A stretch of 64,000 bases of DNA from Candidatus Competibacteraceae bacterium (GTDB lineage: Bacteria > Pseudomonadota > Gammaproteobacteria > Competibacterales > Competibacteraceae): assembly GCA_016712625.1 (NCBI GenBank), contig JADJQQ010000029.1:466261-530260 (forward strand), written 5' to 3'. Positions within the stretch are counted from its first letter, which is position 1. Each line of letters starts with the position of its first letter. The notes beneath the pieces are model-generated. The model was not told the DNA's origin. It saw only the letters and a list, made by a program, of their open reading frames with translations, and ran no database searches. The translations under genes were made by a program, and so were the position numbers. Positions 58,167 to 64,000 of this stretch are shown in pieces.

Positions 58167-58691
58167 TCAACCGTCCTCATCCACGCGATACATCACGATT
58201 CCAGACGCTCTGGGGATGCCGGCAATGACAAGCTGGGCGGGAATGCTACACCGGAAGTAGTAATAACCACTTTCACTCGCGGACAAATTCACGTAATTAT
58301 CCAAAACTTGGACAAGCGGACTGGCGCCGGCAACGCTTTGGTCGGTAAACGTTTCAACGACACCGGTATTGACCGCGCGCGATTCCAGCGCGCAGACCAC
58401 TCTCGGATCGCCCGGCGCATTGTTGTTGTCGATCACGTAAACCCGGGCGGCGATAATGCCGTTGACGGGATCGGCGGCGATAGTGTCGCGGACCACCGGG
58501 CAGACCACAGCCTGAGGCGCATTACTGGTATTGAACAGGACCCCTCCGCTACTCACGCTGAACACCTGGGCATTATTGACCGGCTGACAGGCGGCTCCGG
58601 GCAGGGTCTTGCCGTCCACGGCCAGCGCCGGCAAGCTTAGCGCCGCCAGCATTGGGAAAGCCGCACCGATCATCAGTTGTTTCATCTTCAT
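58167..58691 (-). CDS. Exported protein of unknown function
   Basis: A 174-residue secreted protein with a clear signal peptide (MKMKQLMIGAAFPMLAALSL then PALAVDG). The mature part contains Cys residues (GAACQPVN, VVCPVV, VVCALE, YFRCSIP) likely forming two disulfides, and a beta-rich pattern. I recognise no family. It lies 72 bases upstream of, and in the same direction as, the coiled-coil gene. Confidence 0.7.
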   Translation of the reverse strand: MKMKQLMIGAAFPMLAALSLPALAVDGKTLPGAACQPVNNAQVFSVSSGGVLFNTSNAPQAVVCPVVRDTIAADPVNGIIAARVYVIDNNNAPGDPRVVCALESRAVNTGVVETFTDQSVAGASPLVQVLDNYVNLSASESGYYYFRCSIPAQLVIAGIPRASGIVMYRVDEDG

Positions 58692-59012
58692 GGTGTCATC
58701 CTTATAAATATTTAAGTGTGGTGTGTATGCACGAGAACTTATCTCGCGTCAGGATTTTTGCAGCCGCCGTGCCAGTGGCCCGAAATGGACAAAAAAATTT
58801 ACAAGCTTTTAATTTTATTAATTTATTTATGAATCATATTGCAATTAAAGTTTGTTACTTAAATGAAGCATGGCCCCAATAAAACGTGGCCTGGTTCAGA
58901 TTGAGATGTTCACTTTGGATTGGGTCGTCCATTTTGAACTACACCTTGCTCGCTCTGATATCAGAATTGCTGGCGCTGTCGATGGTCGCCAGCACTCAAT
59001 ATAATCTCCAGC
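58692..59012. other. Intergenic region before the aminopropyltransferase
   Basis: About 320 bases between divergent genes, with AT-rich DNA at 58790-58870 fitting promoters in both directions. No gene seen. Confidence 0.45.
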
Positions 59013-60509
59013 ATGACCCATACCCTCCTCATCTCGGTTTTCGTCATTGCATCCTGTGGGCTGGTGTACGAATTAATCGCCGGCACCCTCGCCAGCTACT
59101 TATTGGGCGATTCTGTCACCCAGTTCTCCACCATCATCGGTACATATCTGTTCGCGATGGGAATCGGCTCTTGGCTGTCGCGTTACGTGGTGCGCGGCTT
59201 GATCGCCCGTTTCATTCAAATCGAGTTGGCCGTGGGCATTCTGGGGGGATTTTCCGCGCCCGCGTTGTTTTTAATCTTTGCCTGGGGCGGCGCGTTCCGC
59301 ATGGCGTTATACGCCCTGGTATTGATTATCGGCGTTTTGGTCGGGCTGGAAATTCCGCTGGTGATGCGCATCCTCAAACAACAATTTGCCTTCAAAGATC
59401 TGGTGTCGCAGGTGCTGACCCTGGATTATCTCGGCGCGCTGGCGGTGTCGCTGCTGTTTCCGATCCTGCTCGCGCCGCATCTGGGCCTGAACCGCACCAG
59501 TCTGCTGTTTGGCTTGCTCAACGTACTGGTGGCGGCTTGGGCGCTGTGGCTGTTTCGCGAGCAACTGCCACAGCTTTATTGGTTGCGCGGCCAGTGCGCC
59601 GCCACGATCTTGGCGCTGGGAGTCGGTTTCGTCGCCGCCGACCAGATCACCGCCCTGGCTGAGGAAAATCTCTATGCCGATGATATCGTGCTCGCTCGCA
59701 CCTCGCCTTATCAGCGCATCGTGGTCACTCGCTGGAAAGACGATCTTCGGCTGTTCCTTAACAACAACCTGCAATTCAGTTCCCGCGACGAATACCGCTA
59801 TCACGAGGCGTTGGTGCATCCGGGCTTGAGCGCCGTGCCCGGCGCGCGGCGGGCGCTGGTGCTAGGTGGCGGCGATGGTTTGGCGGTGCGCGAAATCCTG
59901 CGTTACCCCTCGGTCGAATCGGTGACGCTGGTCGATCTCGATCCTGAGATGACCCGACTATTCACCAGCCATCCGCTGCTAAGCCAATTGAATGAAGGCG
60001 CTCTAAATTCGCCCAAGCTACGGATTGTCAACGCCGATGCCTTTCAATGGCTGGCGCAAAATGCCGAGCTATTCGATTTCATCGTGGTGGACTTTCCCGA
60101 CCCCAGCAATTATTCGTTGGGCAAGCTCTACACCAACACTTTCTATCGGCTGTTGGCAAAGCATCTGACCGCGGACGGAGCGGCGGCAATCCAAACCACT
60201 TCGCCGCTGTATGCCCGCCAATCATTTTGGTGCATCGTTCGCACGCTGGAAAGCGTGGGTTTTCAGGTCGCGCCCTATCACGCTTACGTGCCGGCTTTCG
60301 GCGAATGGGGTTTTACTCTGGCAACCCGTCAGCCTTGGCGACCGCCCGGCTATTATCCATCCGGCCTGCGCTTCTTGACGGTCGAGACGACGGCCGCCCT
60401 GTTCCAGTTCCCGCCGGATATGGGACCGGTCGAAACCGAAATTAACCGCCTCAATAACCAAATCCTGGTGCATTACTACGAGCGGGAATGGAGTCAGGTG
60501 ACGCCGTAA
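59013..60509 (+). CDS. Membrane-spanning polyamine aminopropyltransferase (SpeE-like)
   Basis: A 498-residue protein. About six to seven N-terminal helices (LLISVFVIASCGLVYELIAG; GTYLFAMGIGSWLSRYVV; LDYLGALAVSLLFPILLAPH) are followed by a spermidine-synthase fold: LFLNNNLQFSSRDEYRYHEA, ALVLGGGDGLAVREILRYPS (SAM-type glycine motif), TLVDLDPEMTRLF and FDFIVVDFPDPSNYSLGKLY (catalytic Asp). The fused membrane domain defines a known long form. It transfers aminopropyl groups to polyamines, or a related substrate. The DUF4178 gene upstream supports the assignment. The start ATG follows CTCCAGC. Confidence 0.9.
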   Translation: MTHTLLISVFVIASCGLVYELIAGTLASYLLGDSVTQFSTIIGTYLFAMGIGSWLSRYVVRGLIARFIQIELAVGILGGFSAPALFLIFAWGGAFRMALYALVLIIGVLVGLEIPLVMRILKQQFAFKDLVSQVLTLDYLGALAVSLLFPILLAPHLGLNRTSLLFGLLNVLVAAWALWLFREQLPQLYWLRGQCAATILALGVGFVAADQITALAEENLYADDIVLARTSPYQRIVVTRWKDDLRLFLNNNLQFSSRDEYRYHEALVHPGLSAVPGARRALVLGGGDGLAVREILRYPSVESVTLVDLDPEMTRLFTSHPLLSQLNEGALNSPKLRIVNADAFQWLAQNAELFDFIVVDFPDPSNYSLGKLYTNTFYRLLAKHLTADGAAAIQTTSPLYARQSFWCIVRTLESVGFQVAPYHAYVPAFGEWGFTLATRQPWRPPGYYPSGLRFLTVETTAALFQFPPDMGPVETEINRLNNQILVHYYEREWSQVTP

Positions 60510-60628
60510 AACATCAACCGGCGTTTGACGTTATATCGCTTGCAAGCCAACCCTGTCGCCAAACCGCCGGCCACGTTAGAATCGATCTTATTTTCCCAAC
60601 CGCTTCCTTTGCTAACGCAGACTACCCG

Positions 60629-61390
60629 ATGACCAGTTCTTCTAGCTTGCTTTCCAGCAAACCCATTCCGTCCGCCGAACGCTTGATCTTCGCCTTGGAC
60701 GTGCCCAATCCAACCGTGGCTCGGCAACTGGTCGAAACCCTGGGCGATGCGGTCTGTTTCTACAAAATCGGTCTGGAAATGTTCATGGCCGGCGGCTACT
60801 TCGAATTGATCGAGTGGCTGCGCGCCCGCGATAAAAAAGTGTTCGTCGATCTGAAATTCTTCGACGTGCCCGAAACGGTCCGCTCCGCCGTGCGCCAGCT
60901 CAAACCCCACGGCGCTACCTTTACCACTGTTCACGGTAACGACGCGATGCTTGAAGCGGCGGTGGCGGCAGCCCAAGAGATCGGCGGGGACTTGGGCATT
61001 CTCGCCGTCACCGCCTTGACCAGCCTGGATCAAGCGGACTTGAATGACCTGGGTTTCGCTTGTGATCCCAAGACGCTGGTGCTGTCGCGGGCGCGCCGGG
61101 CGCTCGAAATCGGCTGTCGGGGCGTCATCTCGTCGGGCCTGGAAGCGGCGGATTTACGTGCCAGTCTCGGGCAAAAACTGCTGATCGTCACGCCCGGCAT
61201 CCGGCCGGTACTGAATCGTCCAACCGATGATCAAAAACGAACGATGGATGTTGAAGAAGCGTTCCTGAGCGGGGCCGATTACATTGTAGTCGGTCGACCG
61301 ATCCGGCAAGCGCCCGACCCGCAAGCGGCGGCGGCGGCGATCCAGGAACGGATCGCGCATCTGTTTGCGGCGAACGCATCCGTCGTCTGA
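60629..61390 (+). CDS. pyrF: Orotidine 5'-phosphate decarboxylase
   Basis: A 253-residue TIM-barrel enzyme that makes UMP from OMP. Motifs: LIFALDVPNPTVARQL, CFYKIGLEMFMAGGY, the catalytic KKVFVDLKFFDVPETV (Lys-Asp-Lys-Asp type), ATFTTVHGNDAMLEAA, VTALTSLDQADL, VTPGIRP and DYIVVGRPIRQAPDP. The ATG at 60629 gives a 15-residue N-terminal tail; starts farther upstream are unlikely. It is 20 bases from murI and probably co-transcribed with it. Confidence 0.96.
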   Translation: MTSSSSLLSSKPIPSAERLIFALDVPNPTVARQLVETLGDAVCFYKIGLEMFMAGGYFELIEWLRARDKKVFVDLKFFDVPETVRSAVRQLKPHGATFTTVHGNDAMLEAAVAAAQEIGGDLGILAVTALTSLDQADLNDLGFACDPKTLVLSRARRALEIGCRGVISSGLEAADLRASLGQKLLIVTPGIRPVLNRPTDDQKRTMDVEEAFLSGADYIVVGRPIRQAPDPQAAAAAIQERIAHLFAANASVV

Positions 61391-61410
61391 ACCGCCGTAT
61401 ACGCTCCAAC

Positions 61411-62249
61411 ATGGGAATGGGCAACAGCCAGCCAATCGGCATATTCGATTCGGGTGTTGGCGGTTTATCGGTATTACAACGGATTTGTACCGACCTACCC
61501 CACGAGACTTTACTGTACGTGGCGGATTCCGGTCACGCACCCTACGGCAACAAACCCGCCGATTTCGTCACCGGGCGGTCTTTGGCCATCACCGAATTTT
61601 TGTTGGAACAAGGCGCGAAAGCGATTGTGGTGGCTTGTAACACCGCCACGGCGACGGCGATCGCCCGCTTGCGGGAACGATTCTCCGTTCCGATTATCGG
61701 AATCGAGCCGGCGCTCAAACCGGCCGTGGCGGCCACCCGCTCCGGCGTGGTTGGCATTCTGGCCACCGGCAACACGGTGCGCAGTGACAAATTCGCCGCG
61801 TTACTCGACCAGCACGGCCACCAAGCGCGCGTGATCGTACAACCCTGTCCCGGTCTGGCTGATTATGTGGAAAACGGCGAATTAAGCGGCCCTCATCCCC
61901 GTGCCCTGCTGGAAAATTTCTGGAGCCGCTGTTGGACCAGGGCGTCGATACCCTGGTGCTGGGCTGCACCCATTACCCGTTCTTGGGCGCGCTGATTCAG
62001 CAGTTGGCCGGCCCAAATGTCGCGATTCTCGACCCCAGCGCGGCGGTGGCCCGTCAGCTGCGGCGGCGCTTGAACGCAGCGAGCTTGCTGGCGCTTAGCG
62101 ATCAAACAGGGGCTGTACGCTACTTCACTAGCGGCGCGCCGCAACGAACCGCACATGTTATGGGACGGCTGTTGGGCCATCCGGTCAGTGCCGAAGCCCT
62201 ACCCCAGTCTCATCAAGCGCTACCGGCTCTATTTCAGATTAAGATCTGA
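61411..62249 (+). CDS. murI: Glutamate racemase MurI (single-base frameshift)
   Basis: About 279 residues when joined. It supplies D-glutamate for peptidoglycan. IGIFDSGVGGLSVLQRI, YVADSGHAPYGNK, VVACNTATATAIARLRERFS (first catalytic Cys) and TLVLGCTHYPFLGALIQQL (second catalytic Cys). At about 61918 the frame breaks: GAAAATTTCTGGAG should read with an extra T (ENFLEPLLDQG). The enzyme is normally essential, there is no second copy here, and both halves are perfectly conserved, so this is most likely a homopolymer sequencing or assembly error. Confidence 0.93.
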
Positions 62250-62258
62250 GCTTGCCAT

Positions 62259-63008
62259 TTAGCAGCCAGTAAAAATGCTTGTTCTGTTTCTGCCATTCTT
62301 TTTAGAAAGATAAAGCGCCTTATCGGCTTGACTGAATAAGGTCTCAATGGATTCTGTTTCACTTTTGGAGGAAGACGCCAAACCAATACTGACGGTATAG
62401 TCGATTGAATATTCACCGTATCGCACAATCGATTCTTTAATATGGGCATGCAAATGCTCTGCAAGATGTAACGCATTCTCCGTTGAAGCGCCCGGTAGCA
62501 CCACTATAAACTCTTCACCTCCGATGCGCCCGACCAAATCGCTGCCACGCAGCACTGTTCTAACGGTAAACGCAAAGGATTTGAGAACTTCATCGCCAGC
62601 GGCATGCCCGTATCGATCATTGATCTGTTTGAAATGATCCAGATCAATCGCCAACACGCATAAGGTTTTATTTTCACGTTTTGCGAGCTTTAAAACGACA
62701 GCCGCATTTTGGAATAAAAAATGTCTTCTAAGAAACCCCGTTAAGGAATCATAGACAGCTAAGCCCCTCATTTTCCGTTCAAGATGGTATATTTTGAACA
62801 GCAGCTCCATCACCTGCCAGCTAACGAGCGGCGCAACGATCAAAGGCACCAGCACCGCGATGAATACCGCAACCCATAAATCTATCTGCCAGCCGAGCAG
62901 TTGTAGAATACGGCAGACAATCAGTGTCACGATGGGCGAAACGATAGTGGCAAACCCAGTAATCAACAGGATGGAATTTAATTGTCCAAGCCTGAATAAG
63001 ATTTTCAT
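62259..63008 (-). CDS. Membrane diguanylate cyclase (GGDEF)
   Basis: A 249-residue protein with two membrane helices (about residues 12-34 and 43-65) and a GGDEF domain (DSLTGFLRRHFLFQ; LCVLAIDLDHFKQINDRYGH). The active-site motif is GGEEF at 163-167 and an intact inhibitory-site RxxD (RGSD, 154-157) lies five residues before it, so product inhibition is expected. It makes cyclic di-GMP and opposes the HD-GYP enzyme at the other end of the window. There is almost no sensory domain besides the helices. The 3' end nearly touches murI, in convergent orientation. Confidence 0.95.
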   Translation of the reverse strand: MKILFRLGQLNSILLITGFATIVSPIVTLIVCRILQLLGWQIDLWVAVFIAVLVPLIVAPLVSWQVMELLFKIYHLERKMRGLAVYDSLTGFLRRHFLFQNAAVVLKLAKRENKTLCVLAIDLDHFKQINDRYGHAAGDEVLKSFAFTVRTVLRGSDLVGRIGGEEFIVVLPGASTENALHLAEHLHAHIKESIVRYGEYSIDYTVSIGLASSSKSETESIETLFSQADKALYLSKKNGRNRTSIFTGC

Positions 63009-63175
63009 AAGGGTAAGCTAAGGGTTTTTAAAACTTGCTTGGGTCGCAATGCATAGCGCCAGGGAATAAGGCCTGAACTCCGAATAGCCACTCACCCTCG
63101 CGTCAGGGCCTCATTCCTAAGGCGAGCCGTCATTTCTCGGATCCGGTGCCGGGAGCGCTCGGCGAGCGAAGCCAC

Positions 63176-63519
63176 TCACTCCGTTGGATAACCCGCGCGG
63201 CGCATATCCTCTAAACCCCCTTTGTTTTCAATTTGCGTATAGCCCAACCGGCGCAAGCTCTGTTCAGCGATACCAGAGCGGCGGCCGCTACGGCAATACA
63301 AAACGATCCGGGCATCGCGATTGGGGGCCACGGCATTAATGCGGCTAGCAATTTCATCGTAAGGGATGTGGATCGCGCCCTGAACGCGCCCTTGACGGTA
63401 CTCACTCTCGGTGCGCACGTCGATGATCGGCGTTTGGCCCTGACTCAACGAGCGGCCTTGTTCGGCCAGGGCGGGAAAGCCAATAACACTATCGTCAGTA
63501 ATCCGGCTTGCTTCATCAT
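63176..63519 (-). CDS. Periplasmic rhodanese-like protein (frameshifted)
   Basis: A single rhodanese domain (IIDVRTESEYRQGRVQGAIH; RIVLYCRSGRRSGIAEQSLR with the active-site Cys loop CRSGRR; NKGGLEDM). The signal peptide MMKQAGLLTIVLLAF lies in a different frame: one C seems missing in TTTCCCGCCC (about 63465), after which PALAEQGRSL continues the cleavage site. With the shift repaired it is an exported sulfurtransferase of about 115 residues of PspE type. It is 26 bases downstream of the HxlR gene and probably co-expressed. Confidence 0.8.
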
Positions 63520-63545
63520 AGCGCTACCTCTCCAGAGAATTGAAC

Positions 63546-63860
63546 TCACTCGAGTGCTACAGCACCGGATTTTACGGTTTGGAGTTGGCTATCGAGCTGT
63601 TGGATTTGTTCGATGATAGCAACTAGCCGACGACCAGCCTCTGTCAGGGAATACTCAGTTCGCGGCGGCAGTTCAGCGAATACGGCCCGCTTCAACAAGC
63701 CGTAATGGCTCAATTTTCGCAAGCGTCCGGACAGCACCTTGGTCGAAATACCGGCGATTTCCCGCTCCAGCGCGCCGGGCCGGGTAACGCCCTTGCCAAC
63801 AGCGTGCAACACTGAAACCGACCACTTACAACCGATGACCTCTTCCAGTTTGGTATACAT
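63546..63860 (-). CDS. HxlR-family transcriptional regulator
   Basis: A 104-residue winged-helix regulator: EEVIGCKWSVSVLHAVGKGV (GCKW core), RPGALEREIAGISTKVLSGR (recognition helix), LRKLSHYGLLKRAVF and PPRTEYSLTEAGRRLVAIIE (wing). HxlR proteins sense reactive electrophiles or redox signals. The Cys in GCKW could be a sensor residue. The ATG at 63860 (MYTKLEE) matches the family start and is the only nearby ATG in frame. It probably controls the rhodanese gene that follows. Confidence 0.88.
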   Translation of the reverse strand: MYTKLEEVIGCKWSVSVLHAVGKGVTRPGALEREIAGISTKVLSGRLRKLSHYGLLKRAVFAELPPRTEYSLTEAGRRLVAIIEQIQQLDSQLQTVKSGAVALE

Positions 63861-64000
63861 TGAGGTGACGAAGAATTTTTCATGCGTCAAATCGCCAAGT
63901 TTCACCAAAAAGGTGCCCAGGGCACCAAAAAAGTGCCTGCTAGTCAACACGCAACACCGGTTTCATCCTTAAATCCGCTGAAGCTGCAACGCCCGTGAGG

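Overview
The window looks like a GC-rich proteobacterial chromosome segment, most probably a gammaproteobacterium. That is suggested by a complete kdpFABC-kdpDE operon, RcnR/DmeF, HxlR and GGDEF/HD-GYP proteins, DinJ-YafQ and TacAT toxin-antitoxin pairs, and a Gram-negative Rhs protein. A Candidatus Competibacter-like organism is a guess from general familiarity, not shown by the sequence. Two well-kept ends (about 1-17.4 kb and 55-64 kb) flank a heavily rearranged accessory middle (about 17.6-55 kb). The middle is full of transposon ends, truncated transposases and broken genes, with several AT-rich patches.

1-7.2 kb: a mycofactocin block (glycosyltransferase MftF cut by the window edge, precursor MftA, a mycofactocin-type SDR dehydrogenase, MftB), an AAC(3)-I-like aminoglycoside acetyltransferase, a 997-residue HD-GYP phosphodiesterase with Cache/HAMP/GAF regions, and a serine recombinase. 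7.6-17.4 kb: a tightly coupled potassium operon transcribed leftward (30-residue ORF, kdpF, A, B, C, a CorA-like membrane protein, kdpD, kdpE), in which most junctions overlap by 4 bases.

17.6-33 kb: remnants of IS3, IS5, IS6 and Tn3 elements. Among them are three small units bounded by 38-bp Tn3-type inverted repeats: a 253-bp empty unit, a 1.58-kb unit carrying an RcnR-type repressor with a DmeF-type Co/Ni exporter, and a 797-bp unit with perfect repeats holding only resolvase and transposase scraps. The same stretch holds a displaced Rhs C-terminal toxin cassette with a likely immunity gene, a tacA-tacT pair, an SPFH protein, and a complete insertion sequence (23-bp inverted repeats, 8-bp target duplication). 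That insertion splits a gene of unknown function lying just before a RAM-domain protein.

33-48.4 kb: a dinJ-yafQ pair, more Tn3 debris, and a run of truncated metabolic genes (phnE, phnA, fabI, ackA). These are followed by a 6.3-kb teneurin-like Rhs gene (Ig/PKD-like domains, NHL propeller, YD repeats, core, permuted papain-like tip) with a membrane immunity candidate. 48.4-53.4 kb holds three leftward peptidase-like genes, two of them clearly secreted: C39-like, HExxH metallopeptidase, subtilisin-like.

55-64 kb: a DUF4178 protein and a membrane aminopropyltransferase (polyamine-type locus), two exported proteins of unknown role, pyrF, murI, a diguanylate cyclase, a rhodanese and an HxlR regulator. 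Many genes carry single-base frameshifts, often in homopolymers, including murI, which is normally essential. Sequencing or assembly error is therefore a serious alternative to true gene decay wherever a lone frameshift is reported here.
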